Source of the DNA: Mediannikoviicoccus vaginalis
Lineage (GTDB): Bacteria; Bacillota; Clostridia; Tissierellales; Peptoniphilaceae
Assembly (NCBI RefSeq): GCF_928097925.1
Contig: NZ_CAKMRI010000001.1
Coordinates: forward strand, 682,001 to 746,000
Direction of reading: 5' to 3'
DNA length: 64,000 bases
Part shown: positions 44,809-55,088 of the stretch, piece after piece
Numbering within the stretch: the first letter of the stretch is position 1
Layout of the letters: each line of letters begins with the position of its first letter
Notes under the pieces: generated by a model
Told to the model about the DNA's origin: nothing
What the model saw: the letters and a program-made list of their open reading frames with translations, nothing else
The model's database searches: none
Position numbers and translations under genes: made by a program

Positions 44809-45861
44809 TTAATTATAGTCATCCTCGTCATCATAATCATTGTAGTTGTCATTATCGTTATAGTCGTCATCGCTATAATCGTCATTATAATTATTTTGGT
44901 TATTTTGGTTTTTGTATTTATCTATTTCGCTTGGGTCAATGAAATAGTCTCTAAAAATATCTGAGAAAAGTCTATTCATTTTCTTTTCATCTGCATAAAA
45001 ATACGCAACCCTAACACCATTAGGATACTCATCTCCAGTGGTACCTTCCAAGGTATAGGTGTGGAGTTTATCGTCACTAAAGTTTACTGCCTTTAATGCA
45101 ACTGCCCCTAGATTTCCCAAGTCGATATTGGTTTCAACATTTTGTTTATATACATCTAAAATTTTACCGATATTCAAAATATTTGACGGTTTAAGTACTG
45201 CTTTCATAAGCTGTTTTAAAAAGTAATGTTGGTTTTGAACCCTCTCTAAATCTGTACCAGTTCGCAAAAGTTCCCTTGCCCTAACAAAATAAAGTGCTTG
45301 GGCCCCATCCAATGTGGTTGGTCCCTTTGGAATGTGTAAATTTATTTCTGGAACATTTAATTCCACCGGCGAGTCTACTTCAACTCCACCCACTGCTTCT
45401 ACAATTCTTGTAACAGCGTCATAGTCAACGCTCATATAGTAGTCTACGTCGAGTCCAGTAAGTTCTCTTACGGCCCTTAGTGCTCCTGTAATTCCATCGT
45501 AGGCATGGGCTGCGTTTATCTTAACATCGCTGCCTTTGTAATTTACCTTAGTGTCTCTAGGAATTGAAACTACGTTTATTTCTCCTGTTTTGAAGTTTAC
45601 ATTACATAGCATCATAGTGTCAGTTCTTACATGTTGGTCCATGGCTTCACCTTGTACATCTATGTTCTTGTCAACTCCCACTAACAAAAATAGTAAATCG
45701 TCGTCAAGTTTTTGTTCTATTTCATTGTCTTTTCCTATGTCTGTTCCATCTATTTCAACGGTGGATCGCTCTTGTAAATCTTTAAGTTCACTGGCTACAA
45801 AATAGCCTCCACCGAAAATTATTAAAGATATTAAAAATATTATTACTGATCTTGCTTTCAT
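44809..45861 (-). CDS. LytR-CpsA-Psr family wall polymer ligase
   Basis: A 350-residue protein: N-terminal membrane helix (about 4-22), then the LCP domain with 'LLVGVDKNID', 'VVSIPRDTKVNY', 'INAAHAYDGITGA' and 'LYFVRARELLRTGTDLERVQ'. It moves wall teichoic acid or capsule from the lipid carrier to peptidoglycan. The C-terminus is an Asp/Asn/Tyr low-complexity tail. ATG 45861 with GGAGG is preferred over an upstream start. It may act on the glycan from 37638-41727. Confidence 0.93.
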   Translation of the reverse strand: MKARSVIIFLISLIIFGGGYFVASELKDLQERSTVEIDGTDIGKDNEIEQKLDDDLLFLLVGVDKNIDVQGEAMDQHVRTDTMMLCNVNFKTGEINVVSIPRDTKVNYKGSDVKINAAHAYDGITGALRAVRELTGLDVDYYMSVDYDAVTRIVEAVGGVEVDSPVELNVPEINLHIPKGPTTLDGAQALYFVRARELLRTGTDLERVQNQHYFLKQLMKAVLKPSNILNIGKILDVYKQNVETNIDLGNLGAVALKAVNFSDDKLHTYTLEGTTGDEYPNGVRVAYFYADEKKMNRLFSDIFRDYFIDPSEIDKYKNQNNQNNYNDDYSDDDYNDNDNYNDYDDEDDYN

Positions 45862-45928
45862 TTTTCCTCCAAAGAACAAAATGTTCTTATTAATTATATC
45901 ACTGAGGGTTTATTTTTCAATAGCAAAA

Positions 45929-45965
45929 ATTAGAAAACTGGGCTAAAATAGCCCAATTTTCTAAT
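45929..45965 (-). terminator. Terminator of the activase gene
   Basis: A 16-base-pair stem (one G-U) between ATTAGAAAATTGGGCT and AGCCCAGTTTTCTAAT, loop of 5, then TTTTTG on the minus strand. Confidence 0.9.
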
Positions 45966-45984
45966 TTAAAATGTTACAATTTTT

Positions 45985-48900
45985 CTACATTTCCTTTGCA
46001 ATTTCTTTTCTTTTCAGTATTTCCTTCGCTTGAGATAGCATTAGTTTTATTCTGTTTACTTGGTTTACCTCACTAGCTCCAGGGTCGTAGTCAATTGGAA
46101 CAATGTTTGCATCAGGATACATCTCCCTTACTTTTTTTATTACGCCTTTTCCGGTAATATGGTTTGGCAAACATCCAAATGGTTGAATACATACAATGTT
46201 GTTTGCACCAACTTCTATTAACTCGACCATTTCCGCAGTTAATAACCATCCCTCTCCATATTGATTTCCTAGAGAAACTATTTTTTCTGCCCTGTCTTCA
46301 AGGTCAGTAATATATAGCGGAGCATGGTATCTAGTACCTTCCAGTGCTCGCCTAATATATTTTCTGTAGTACTCAATATACTTTACTCCCATCTGTGAAA
46401 CAAATGCAGAGAACTTACCCTTTGACAGTAGCGTTGCCTTGTGGGTGGTGTTTCTCAAGCAGTAAAGCACAAAGTCTGTCAAGTCTGGAAGCACGACTTC
46501 GTTTCCTTCCGCTTCCAAAATATCTTGCAAATTATTATTTGCCTGTGGAAGATACTTAACTAATATCTCTCCAACTATTCCAACTTTTGGTATTTCCTTT
46601 TCTACTATTTCAATGGCAGAAAAATCTTCTACGATTTTATCCACATTCTTTTTGAAATTACTTGTGGCATTTTTCTTAATGTCCACTCGACACTTGTCTA
46701 TCCAAGACCTCTTTAAGGCATCGGTTTCTCCCTTAATGACTTCATATGGCCTTGTGGCATTGGATAGTCTCATAATTAAATCACCATATAAAATTGATAT
46801 AACCATCTTATGTGCCAGTGGCGCCGAGATTTCAAAACCAGAATTGGTTTCAATTCCCTGTGCCGATAGAGCTATAACCGGAATATTTGGATATCCCGCC
46901 TCTGTAAGTGCTTTTCTAATGTAACCCACATAGTTTGACGCTCTACATGCTCCACCGGTTTGAGTCATAAGAAGGGAAATATTATCGTTATCGTACCTTC
47001 CTGACTTTACAGCTTCCATCATTTGACCAACAACCGTAATTGATGGATAACATGAGTCGTTGTTTACATACTTAAGTCCCTCATCAATAACCTTTGAGTC
47101 AACATCTTTTAAGAATTCCACATTATATCCTTCTGTTTCAAAGGCAGCCTGCATAATCTCAAAGTGATCCGGTGCCATTTGAGGCGCTAGTATTGTGTGA
47201 GTCTTTTTCATTTCCTTTGTGAAGTCTATCGTTTCAACATGGAAATCTTCATCTTTTAAAACGGGCTTTTTATCTTTTAGTGCCTGTGTTAAAGATCTCA
47301 ATCTTATTTTAATCGCTCCAAGGTTTGAAACTTCGTCTATCTTAATCAAGGTGTAAATTTTTCCCTTTGATTGTAAAATCTCTGAAACTTGGTCTGTGGT
47401 TACAGCGTCAATTCCACATCCAAAGGAGTTTAGTTGAACAAGTTGTAAGTCCTTTGAATTTGAAACAACCTGCGCCGCTCTATACAGTCTTGAATGGTAA
47501 ACCCATTGGTCCAGTACCCTAAGCCTTCCCTTAATGTCGTCTTCATAGGTTAAAACTGAGTCTTCAGATAGAACCGCCCATCCTAAAGATGTTATAAGTT
47601 CTGGAATGCCGTGGTTTATACCTGGGTCCACATGGTATGGCCTTCCTGCAAGTACAATTGCATTGATGCCCCTCTCTCTAATGTAAGCTAGAGATTTTTG
47701 TCCTTCCATTCTCACATCTTCCCTAAAGGCGTGGAATTCTTCCCAAGCTCTATCAAGGGCATTTTTTATTTCAGACTTTTTAATTCCTTCACATTTAAGC
47801 TCTTCGTAAAGTCTATCTGCTAACTTCTTTTTATTTTGAAGTGATAGAAATGGATTTAAAAACTTAACATCTTTGTCATCTAAGTTTTCTAAATTATTTT
47901 TAATAACTTCTGGATAGCCTGTAACAACAGGACAATTTATATTATTATCCACATTTTCAAACTCTTGCTTTTCATAGAAGATTGAAGGATAGAATATAAA
48001 TTTAACTCCCTTTTCTATTAACTCTTCAATATGTCCATGGACCATCTTAGCCGGGAAGCATGCAGTCTCACTGGTTATAGAAGCTATTCCCTTTTCGTAC
48101 ATCTGTCTGTCGGACTTGCCCGAAAGTACAACTTCATATCCCAGTGATGTGAAGAAAGTAAACCATAGAGGATAGTTTTCGTACATATTTAAAACCCTCG
48201 GCATTCCCACCGTTCCCCTAGTAGCCTTTTCCTTTGGTAGAGGCTTATAGTAATTGAACAGTCTATTGTACTTGTATTCGTACATGTTTGGAAGCTTTGA
48301 GTCATTTGATATTTCTACTCCCGCTCCCCTTTCACATCTGTTTCCAGTTACATATCTCTTGCCATTGTTAAAAATATTTATTGATAGCTTACAGTGGTTT
48401 GAACATCTATTACACTGCGCACTTTTTTGTGTATAAGTAAAGGCTTCAAGTTCTTCCTTATTTAGTAAAGTAGTTGAACCTGTACTTTTTTCTTTTGCCA
48501 TTAATGCCATTCCCATGGCTCCCATAAGTCCAGCTATTTCAGGTCTTACTGCAGTTCTTCCAGTCACCTTTTCAAATGCTCTTAAAACTGCATCGCCATA
48601 GAAGGTTCCACCTTGAACGACTATGCTCTTTCCCAGGCGTTTTGGGTCACGAACCTTTATAACTTTTTGAATTGCATTTTTAATTACAGAATAACAAAGT
48701 CCCGCCGCAATATCTGGAACGCTGGCTCCCTCTTTTTGCGCCTGCTTTACCTTGGAGTTCATAAACACAGTACATCTTGAACCGAGGTCTACAGGGTTTC
48801 TTGACTTTATCGCCTCTTGTTGAAACTCTTCCGCAGTATATCCTAAAGATTTGGCAAAGGTTTCAATAAATGATCCACATCCAGATGAGCAGGCTTCATT

Positions 48901-50217
48901 AAGCTGTATGGAGTCAATTATTCCATCAGAAATATGCATTGCCTTCATATCTTGGCCACCAATGTCCAAAATAAAGTCCACGTCATTTCTAAAATAGGAG
49001 GCAGCTTTGTAATGTGCCAAGGTTTCAACCTCTCCCACATCCACATTTAATGCGGCCTTTATAAAGTCTTCACCATAGCCTGTAATGCCGGAACACTCTA
49101 TCTTTGCCTTAGGATTTAAATTGTCGTAGATTTCCTTTATAACTTCAATTACAAGTTCCAGTGGCTTACCATAGTTATTGCCATACTTGCTATATAAAAT
49201 ATTGTCGTCTTTGTCAATTAAAACCACCTTGGAAGTAGTTGACCCTGCATCTATCCCCAAGTAACATGACCCTTCGTAGCTCTTTATATCATTTTTCTTG
49301 CTGTAAGCATCACTGTGATTTTGTAAAAACTCTTTATATTCCTCTTCGTCTTTAAACAGAGGTTCTAAAACCTGTTCCTTGTCAACTTCAACCTCAATTG
49401 GCCTATTGATACTTTCAACAAGTTCTTTAAATGAAACTGCTTCTAATTCTCTTGATGCAATGGCAGCTCCCATGGCAACAAATACTTCAGAGTTTTCAGG
49501 AACGATAAATTTATTGTCTTCTCGTCCCAAAGTCTCTTTAAATCTTTCTGCTAATTGGTCCAAAAAGTGTAGTGGGCCACCTAGTAGGGCAATATTTCCC
49601 TTAATAGGCCTTCCGCAGGCAAGGTTTGAAATAGTTTGGTTTACCACAGACTGTAGCACCGAAACTGCAATGTCCTCCTTAGAAGCACCTTGGTTTATTA
49701 GCGCTTGTATGTCTGTCTTTGCAAACACGCCACAACGGGATGCAATGGAAAAGATATTGTTATAATCCTTTGCATATTCATTCAACCCCGATGCGTCAGT
49801 TTTAATTAAAGATGCCATCTGATCGATGAAGGCTCCCGTTCCACCGGCGCAGATGGAGTTCATTCTCTGTTCCACATTTCCTGTTACATAAGTTATTTTA
49901 CTGTCTTCGCCACCAAGTTCGATGGCAACATCAGTTTCTGGAATAAATGTCCTTATGGCAGTGGTTCCAGACACAACTTCTTGAATGAAGTTTATATCCC
50001 AATACCTTTCTACAAACATACCTCCAGAACCTGTAACCATAATTGTAATATCCTTATCCGGAAACTCTTTATAAGCATCCAAAATAACAGACTTAACAGT
50101 CTCTTCCACATTTGATTTATGTCTTTTGTATTCTCTGTATAATAACTTGTTGGATTCATCAATCACAACTAATTTTACTGTGGTTGATCCAACATCAAGT
50201 CCAACATTATAAGCCAT
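45985..50217 (-). CDS. Giant 2-hydroxyacyl-CoA dehydratase activase (double ASKHA, fused DUF2229-type domain)
   Basis: A 1410-residue protein. Two BadF/HgdC-like ATPase domains follow each other (about 4-260: 'GLDVGSTTVKLVVIDE', 'GGTGAFIDQMA'; about 320-580: 'LGIDAGSTTSKVVLIDKDDN', 'EACSSGCGSFIETFA'). The C-terminal 800 residues hold the CoA-activase/DUF2229-type and dehydratase-like domains with many Cys ('CNRCSNHCKLS', 'TQTGGACRASNYVG'). The single-domain archerase HgdC donates electrons to 2-hydroxyacyl-CoA dehydratases through a 4Fe-4S cluster. This giant form is common in Clostridia but its substrate is unknown. No dehydratase subunits are adjacent. It overlaps the next upstream gene by 11 bases. 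Confidence 0.92.
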   Translation of the reverse strand: MAYNVGLDVGSTTVKLVVIDESNKLLYREYKRHKSNVEETVKSVILDAYKEFPDKDITIMVTGSGGMFVERYWDINFIQEVVSGTTAIRTFIPETDVAIELGGEDSKITYVTGNVEQRMNSICAGGTGAFIDQMASLIKTDASGLNEYAKDYNNIFSIASRCGVFAKTDIQALINQGASKEDIAVSVLQSVVNQTISNLACGRPIKGNIALLGGPLHFLDQLAERFKETLGREDNKFIVPENSEVFVAMGAAIASRELEAVSFKELVESINRPIEVEVDKEQVLEPLFKDEEEYKEFLQNHSDAYSKKNDIKSYEGSCYLGIDAGSTTSKVVLIDKDDNILYSKYGNNYGKPLELVIEVIKEIYDNLNPKAKIECSGITGYGEDFIKAALNVDVGEVETLAHYKAASYFRNDVDFILDIGGQDMKAMHISDGIIDSIQLNEACSSGCGSFIETFAKSLGYTAEEFQQEAIKSRNPVDLGSRCTVFMNSKVKQAQKEGASVPDIAAGLCYSVIKNAIQKVIKVRDPKRLGKSIVVQGGTFYGDAVLRAFEKVTGRTAVRPEIAGLMGAMGMALMAKEKSTGSTTLLNKEELEAFTYTQKSAQCNRCSNHCKLSINIFNNGKRYVTGNRCERGAGVEISNDSKLPNMYEYKYNRLFNYYKPLPKEKATRGTVGMPRVLNMYENYPLWFTFFTSLGYEVVLSGKSDRQMYEKGIASITSETACFPAKMVHGHIEELIEKGVKFIFYPSIFYEKQEFENVDNNINCPVVTGYPEVIKNNLENLDDKDVKFLNPFLSLQNKKKLADRLYEELKCEGIKKSEIKNALDRAWEEFHAFREDVRMEGQKSLAYIRERGINAIVLAGRPYHVDPGINHGIPELITSLGWAVLSEDSVLTYEDDIKGRLRVLDQWVYHSRLYRAAQVVSNSKDLQLVQLNSFGCGIDAVTTDQVSEILQSKGKIYTLIKIDEVSNLGAIKIRLRSLTQALKDKKPVLKDEDFHVETIDFTKEMKKTHTILAPQMAPDHFEIMQAAFETEGYNVEFLKDVDSKVIDEGLKYVNNDSCYPSITVVGQMMEAVKSGRYDNDNISLLMTQTGGACRASNYVGYIRKALTEAGYPNIPVIALSAQGIETNSGFEISAPLAHKMVISILYGDLIMRLSNATRPYEVIKGETDALKRSWIDKCRVDIKKNATSNFKKNVDKIVEDFSAIEIVEKEIPKVGIVGEILVKYLPQANNNLQDILEAEGNEVVLPDLTDFVLYCLRNTTHKATLLSKGKFSAFVSQMGVKYIEYYRKYIRRALEGTRYHAPLYITDLEDRAEKIVSLGNQYGEGWLLTAEMVELIEVGANNIVCIQPFGCLPNHITGKGVIKKVREMYPDANIVPIDYDPGASEVNQVNRIKLMLSQAKEILKRKEIAKEM

Positions 50218-51121
50218 GACTACCTCCTAGGGCTTTGCCCTGTTCTATATCTCTCTTCTTCAATTCTTTATTAATATTCCCGATGACCTTAATCTTATCC
50301 CTTGGCCAAAGGGGCTCAAATAATTTGTTTTTATCAGGATCACCTGTGATCCTATGTACAACTATGTCCTTCCTTAGTAACTCAATGGAATCGCAAACTG
50401 CATCAATGTACTCATCCATTTCTAAGATTTTAAACCTAGTATTTAAATAGTAATTATATAGCGAACTATCCCTTTGAATATAAAGGCTGTGAAACTTTAC
50501 TCCCCATATGGGAAGGTTATTAATATACTTTACAGTATTCATAAAGTCTTCATGCGTTTCAAAGGGTAGGCCAAAAATTATATGGGCAATTGTCTTAATG
50601 CCCGCTTTATGTAATAACAAAGCCTGTTCTTTAAAAATACTATTTTCATAGCCTCTATTTATTATTTTTGCAGTTTCTTCATTTGAAGTTTGAAATCCAA
50701 GTTCAACCCAAGTTTCATACTGCTTTGAAATTTCTGAAAGAAGATTTCTCGTCTCTTCATCTATACAGTCGGGCCTGGTGGCTATGGAAATACCAACGAT
50801 ATTTGGATGACTCAAAGCTTCATAATATTTTTTTCTTAAAACCTCCACCGGTGCAAAAGTATTTGTAAAGGACTGAAAGTAAGCAATATATTTTTCAGAC
50901 TCACTCTTATGTTTTAAAAACTCTATTTGCGAATCAATCTGTTCAGTTATGGATAGTCTCCTACTTCCGGCGAACTCCCCTGCACCTTCCTCACCACAAA
51001 AAATGCAACCTGTGCCATTTAACCTGTTTGGACAGGTAAAGCCTGCGTCAATGGACAACTTAAGAATTTTTTCTCCAAATGTACTTTTGATATAAGTGGA
51101 TAAGTCGTTATATCTTTGCAT
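50207..51121 (-). CDS. Radical SAM protein (TIGR01212/YhcC type)
   Basis: A 304-residue radical SAM enzyme with the cluster motif in 'CPNRLNGTGCIFCGEEG' and 'GISIATRPDCIDEETRNLL'. The family is conserved in Firmicutes; a role in tRNA or sulfur chemistry is suspected but not shown. It shares a transcript with the activase. Confidence 0.9.
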   Translation of the reverse strand: MQRYNDLSTYIKSTFGEKILKLSIDAGFTCPNRLNGTGCIFCGEEGAGEFAGSRRLSITEQIDSQIEFLKHKSESEKYIAYFQSFTNTFAPVEVLRKKYYEALSHPNIVGISIATRPDCIDEETRNLLSEISKQYETWVELGFQTSNEETAKIINRGYENSIFKEQALLLHKAGIKTIAHIIFGLPFETHEDFMNTVKYINNLPIWGVKFHSLYIQRDSSLYNYYLNTRFKILEMDEYIDAVCDSIELLRKDIVVHRITGDPDKNKLFEPLWPRDKIKVIGNINKELKKRDIEQGKALGGSHGL

Positions 51122-51159
51122 TCAATCACTACCTATTTGTATAATATAACACAAATTTA

Positions 51160-51618
51160 TTAATTCTTTCTTAAATCTTTAAAAAAGTTCTGTATAAGAC
51201 TCAGTGACTCCTCCAGTAAAATTCCCCCTTCAAAGTCCACTGTATGATTAAGCTCTTTCCTCTGTAAAATATTATCTACTGAGCCTACAAAACCCCTTTT
51301 TTTATCATAGGCACCAAAATAAACTTTTTTTATTCTTGAATAGACCATGGCGGAAGCGCACATTGCACAAGGTTCCAGTGTTACATAGAGTTCGCAGTCT
51401 AATAGACGCCAACTGCCAATCTTTTTGCTTGCCTCTTCAATGGCAATAAGCTCTGCGTGCTTAAGAGGATTTTGTAAAGACTCCACCAGGTTATGTGCCC
51501 TTGCAATTACTTCTCCGTCCTTGACTATTACACATCCCACCGGCACTTCTTTTAGTTCATACGCCTTCTTTGCTTCCTTCAAAGCCTCTTTCATAAAGAA
51601 AATTTTTTTATCTTCCAT
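51160..51618 (-). CDS. tadA: tRNA-specific adenosine deaminase
   Basis: A 152-residue zinc deaminase that makes inosine at position 34 of tRNA-Arg. 'HAELIAIEEA' and 'LEPCAMCASAMVYSRIKKVY' contain the zinc ligands and catalytic Glu. It stands upstream of the radical SAM gene on the same strand. Confidence 0.95.
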   Translation of the reverse strand: MEDKKIFFMKEALKEAKKAYELKEVPVGCVIVKDGEVIARAHNLVESLQNPLKHAELIAIEEASKKIGSWRLLDCELYVTLEPCAMCASAMVYSRIKKVYFGAYDKKRGFVGSVDNILQRKELNHTVDFEGGILLEESLSLIQNFFKDLRKN

Positions 51619-51672
51619 TTAACCCTCCAGCTTTTATTATAGTACATTTAGAAATATTTATCCCCTTTATGT

Positions 51673-51701
51673 TTGAGAATTAGTACCAACTGTGATATTC
51701 T
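51673..51701 (+). promoter_or_regulatory. Promoter of prs
   Basis: TTGAGA (51673-51678), 17 bases, TATTCT (51696-51701), 31 bases before the prs ATG. Confidence 0.6.
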
Positions 51702-51732
51702 TAATTTAAAGTAAATTTGAAGGGAGCTACAA

Positions 51733-52857
51733 ATGTCTGAAGAGTTTTTTTCTGATACCCCTTATGGCGAATTGGGGCTAATAGTATTAAAGAGTTGTTG
51801 TCAATTAGGTAAAGAAGTTGATGGATTTTTAAAAGAGCAATATGGTATTAAAGATCCAGATTTTACATTTATTACCGACATTTCTGAAGTGAGATTTTCA
51901 AACGGAGAAGGAAAGGTAACTATCAACGAAACCGTTAGAGGAAAAGATATCTACATCTTAGCAGATATCGGAAACTACGGACTTACTTATAAGATGTATG
52001 GCATGGAGACAAGAATTGGACCAGATGAACACTTTGCCGACATTAAAAGAGTTATCTCTGCAATTAATGGAAAGGCTAGAAGAATAAATGTGGTTATGCC
52101 TTTGATGTATTCAAGTCGTCAACATAGAAGAAAGGCAAGAGAGTCATTAGATAATGCAATGGCACTACACGAACTTGAACAAATGGGAGTACATGGCATC
52201 TATACATTTGACGTGCATGATCCAAATGTTCAAAATGCAATTCCACTTCTAACTTTTGAAAATATTTATCCAACTGCAGAAATTGTAAAAGATTTTGTTG
52301 AAAACGAAAATATTACTCCAGAAGAATTAGAAAAAAAGGATATGATTATCATAAGCCCCGACACTGGAGCTATGGCTAGAGCCGTTTACTATTCAAATGT
52401 TTTAAAACAAGACATAGGTATCTTCTATAAGAGAAGGGACTACAGTAGAATAGTTGACGGTAAGAACCCTATAGTTGAACACAAGTATATTGGTAAAGAT
52501 GTTAAAGGAAAGGACATCTTAATCGTAGATGACATGATAGCATCTGGAGAGTCTGTGCTTGACATCTGTACTCAACTTAAAGAGCAAGGTGCAAGAAGAA
52601 TATATGCTGCAGTTTCATTCTCACTATTTACAGAAGGACCAGCAAAGTTTGATGATTACCATGAAAAAGGACTTCTTGATGCAGTTTATTCAACAAACCT
52701 AACCTATGTTCCAGAAGAAGTAAAGAGTAGATCTTGGTTTAAACAAGTTAATATGTCAAAACTTTTAGCAAACTTTATCTACAATATTAATCTAGATATA
52801 TCATTAAGTGGACTACTAGATAAGACAAGAGGAATAAAGAGAATAGTTAAAGATTAA
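51733..52857 (+). CDS. prs: Ribose-phosphate pyrophosphokinase, divergent long form
   Basis: A 374-residue enzyme making PRPP from ribose 5-phosphate and ATP. 'MPLMYSSRQHRRKARESLDN' and the PRPP loop 'DILIVDDMIASGESVLDICT' are clear. It is about 60 residues longer than usual, with a different N-terminus, as in a clostridial subgroup. A GAAGGGAG site precedes the ATG. It depends on ribose 5-phosphate supplied by rpiB and gnd. Confidence 0.93.
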   Translation: MSEEFFSDTPYGELGLIVLKSCCQLGKEVDGFLKEQYGIKDPDFTFITDISEVRFSNGEGKVTINETVRGKDIYILADIGNYGLTYKMYGMETRIGPDEHFADIKRVISAINGKARRINVVMPLMYSSRQHRRKARESLDNAMALHELEQMGVHGIYTFDVHDPNVQNAIPLLTFENIYPTAEIVKDFVENENITPEELEKKDMIIISPDTGAMARAVYYSNVLKQDIGIFYKRRDYSRIVDGKNPIVEHKYIGKDVKGKDILIVDDMIASGESVLDICTQLKEQGARRIYAAVSFSLFTEGPAKFDDYHEKGLLDAVYSTNLTYVPEEVKSRSWFKQVNMSKLLANFIYNINLDISLSGLLDKTRGIKRIVKD

Positions 52858-52862
52858 GTTTT

Positions 52863-52891
52863 AGCCCTTGCACTGCAGGGGCTTTTTATTT
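52863..52891 (+). terminator. Terminator of prs
   Basis: AGCCCTTGCA and TGCAGGGGCT pair (inner bases form the loop), followed by TTTTTATTTT, six bases after the stop. Confidence 0.85.
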
Positions 52892-52902
52892 TACAAATAA
52901 AA

Positions 52903-52919
52903 GAGAGGGTCTCCCTCTC
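52903..52919 (-). terminator. Terminator of ahpC-ahpF
   Basis: GAGAGGG and CCCTCTC around a 3-base loop, followed on the minus strand by TTTTATTTG, just after the ahpF stop. Confidence 0.8.
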
Positions 52920-52922
52920 CCT

Positions 52923-54440
52923 TTATAATCTCATAAGATAGTTGTATGCTCCAAGGGATGCAGTTGCTCCACTGCCCTGTGCAATTACAATCTGTTTAAA
53001 GGCAACGTCGGTGCAGTCGCCGGCAGCATAAACCCCTTCAATATTCGTAGCGCCAAATCTATCCACCAAGATTTCGCCAAATTTATTTTTTTCAACATTA
53101 TTAATCCATTCAGTATTTGGCACTAGACCAATTTGAATAAAGCATCCATCAATATCTTCTTTTATGATTTCTCCATTCAGTCTATTTTCATATTCAATGG
53201 ACTTTAGAGTGTTATCTCCTTTTAAGGCCTTTGTATCTACATTTGTTAGGACTCTTATATTTGAAATCTCCTTAAGTTTTTCCTGTAAGACACTATCTGC
53301 CTTAAGCTTGTCAGAGCGTTGTAATAGTATTATTTCCTTTGCAATGGAAGAAAGTTCAATTGCAGCTTCAACTCCAGAGTTACCTCCACCTATAACGGCA
53401 ACTTTTTTATCTTTAAACAGTGGTCCGTCACAGTGAGTGCAATATGCAACACCCTTGTTTTTAAATTCCTCTTCTCCAGGTACACCCATAGACTTCCATC
53501 TTGCTCCCGTTGCAATTATAATTGACTTTGCAGAAATTTCTCCCCTGTTTGTTTTTAATTTAAGCAGAGATCCCTCCACAATTTCAAGAGCTTCCACATC
53601 ATCATACATAGAAACTTCATATTTATTTAAATGTGAACGCACACTTTCCATATACTTAGGGCCTTCTATATATTCCATTCCAGTAATATTTTCAATTCCC
53701 GAAGTATCTTCAACCTGTCCGCCATATTCCTTTGCCACCATTGCCATATCTAGACCTTTTCGAGCTCCGTAAATTGCAGAAGTTGCCCCTGCTACACCTG
53801 CACCTACAATAAGCATGTCTAGAGTCTTATCTATGTTTAAGTCCTTCTTTGAAGAGTCTCCAATAACTTTTTCTAATATTTTATCAAGGCTAGTCTTTCC
53901 AATATTAAAAGTCTCACCATTTAAAAAAGTTGTTGGAACAGACATGACGTCTTTATCTTCAACATAGTCCTTAAAGAAACTTCCCTCAACCATGGTGTGG
54001 GTTATGTTAGGATTTAGTACAGCCATTATGTTTAAAGCCTGTACCACTTCAGGACAATTGTGACAACTCAAACTAACTATCGTTTCAAAATCAAGTTCCT
54101 CTTCAATAGATTTTATCATCTGGATTTGCTCTTGTTCAATCTTTGGAGTTCTTCCTCCAACTTGAAGTAGCGCCAATATAAATGACTCAAACTCATGACC
54201 AAGGGGTATTCCAGCAAAGCTTACACCACTTACTCCTTCGGCGGTTAATTTAAAACTTGGCTTGAATTTCAAATCTTCTTCCACTACAGATAAGTTGTCT
54301 GAAAGAGAAGCAATCTCTTCAACAAAATCCGAAAGTTTTTTAGAATTTTCGTCATCTCCCCTAGATAATAAAATTACAACTTCCCTTTCGAGAAGTTGTA
54401 AATATTCACGTACTTGATTTTTTAAGTTCGTATCAAGCAT
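52923..54440 (-). CDS. ahpF: Alkyl hydroperoxide reductase subunit F (NADH-dependent)
   Basis: A 505-residue flavoprotein that passes electrons from NADH to AhpC. The N-terminal double thioredoxin fold has 'CHNCPEVVQ' (CxxC), then FAD-binding 'LIVGAGVAGATSAIYGAR' and the thioredoxin reductase centre 'AYCTHCDGPLF'. It overlaps the ahpC stop by one base. A cytoplasmic defence against peroxide in an anaerobe. Confidence 0.95.
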   Translation of the reverse strand: MLDTNLKNQVREYLQLLEREVVILLSRGDDENSKKLSDFVEEIASLSDNLSVVEEDLKFKPSFKLTAEGVSGVSFAGIPLGHEFESFILALLQVGGRTPKIEQEQIQMIKSIEEELDFETIVSLSCHNCPEVVQALNIMAVLNPNITHTMVEGSFFKDYVEDKDVMSVPTTFLNGETFNIGKTSLDKILEKVIGDSSKKDLNIDKTLDMLIVGAGVAGATSAIYGARKGLDMAMVAKEYGGQVEDTSGIENITGMEYIEGPKYMESVRSHLNKYEVSMYDDVEALEIVEGSLLKLKTNRGEISAKSIIIATGARWKSMGVPGEEEFKNKGVAYCTHCDGPLFKDKKVAVIGGGNSGVEAAIELSSIAKEIILLQRSDKLKADSVLQEKLKEISNIRVLTNVDTKALKGDNTLKSIEYENRLNGEIIKEDIDGCFIQIGLVPNTEWINNVEKNKFGEILVDRFGATNIEGVYAAGDCTDVAFKQIVIAQGSGATASLGAYNYLMRL

Positions 54441-55009
54441 TAAATCTTACCTACAAGGTCAAGACCTGGAGTTAATGTTTCTCCTGACTCTTTCCATTTT
54501 GCAGGGCATACTTGATTTGGGTTTTCACGAACAAATTGAGCAGCTCTTAGCTTGTCATATACTTGACTTGCATCTCTACCAATTCCATCCGCATTTATTT
54601 CTACTGTTTGAATGATTCCGTCTGGATCTATTATGAAAGTTGCTCTTTGTGCAAGTCCAGCTTCTTCATCCAATACATTAAAGTCTCTTGAAATTTCTTT
54701 ATGTGGATCAGCTAGCATTGTGAATTCAAGCTTGTTAATAGCTTCTGAGTAGTCATGCCATGCTTTATGAACAAAGTGAGTGTCAGTTGACATTGAATAA
54801 ACTTCTGCACCTAGTTCTTGTAACTTTGCATATTGATCTTGCATATCTTCAAGTTCTGTTGGACATACAAATGTAAAGTCTGCAGGGTAGAACATTAATA
54901 CATTCCACTTACCTTCAAAATCCTTATTGCTAACTTCAACAAATTCTTCTTTCTTTGGGCAATATCCCATAGTTTTAAACTCAGGGATGTGCTTTCCTAT
55001 TTGTGACAT
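54440..55009 (-). CDS. ahpC: Peroxiredoxin AhpC
   Basis: A 189-residue typical 2-Cys peroxiredoxin. The peroxidatic Cys is in '[17 protein letters not shown]' and the resolving Cys in '[10 protein letters not shown]'. The tail after the second Cys ('GLDLVGKI') is of the AhpC type. It has its own promoter with a Fur/PerR-like box. Confidence 0.97.
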   Translation of the reverse strand: MSQIGKHIPEFKTMGYCPKKEEFVEVSNKDFEGKWNVLMFYPADFTFVCPTELEDMQDQYAKLQELGAEVYSMSTDTHFVHKAWHDYSEAINKLEFTMLADPHKEISRDFNVLDEEAGLAQRATFIIDPDGIIQTVEINADGIGRDASQVYDKLRAAQFVRENPNQVCPAKWKESGETLTPGLDLVGKI

Positions 55010-55039
55010 AATACCTCCTAAAAAAATTTAAAATTTATT

Positions 55040-55088
55040 TGATATTTATTATCATTCTTATTATAGCATAGGACTTAAAACATTTCAA
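55040..55088 (-). promoter_or_regulatory. ahpC promoter with Fur/PerR-like box
   Basis: TTGAAA (55083-55088), 17 bases, TATAAT (55060-55065). Immediately downstream, over the expected start site, lies TGATAATAAATATCA (55040-55054), a 7-1-7 dyad with 6 of 7 pairs that matches the Fur/PerR consensus. Peroxide or metal repression is likely. Confidence 0.65.
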
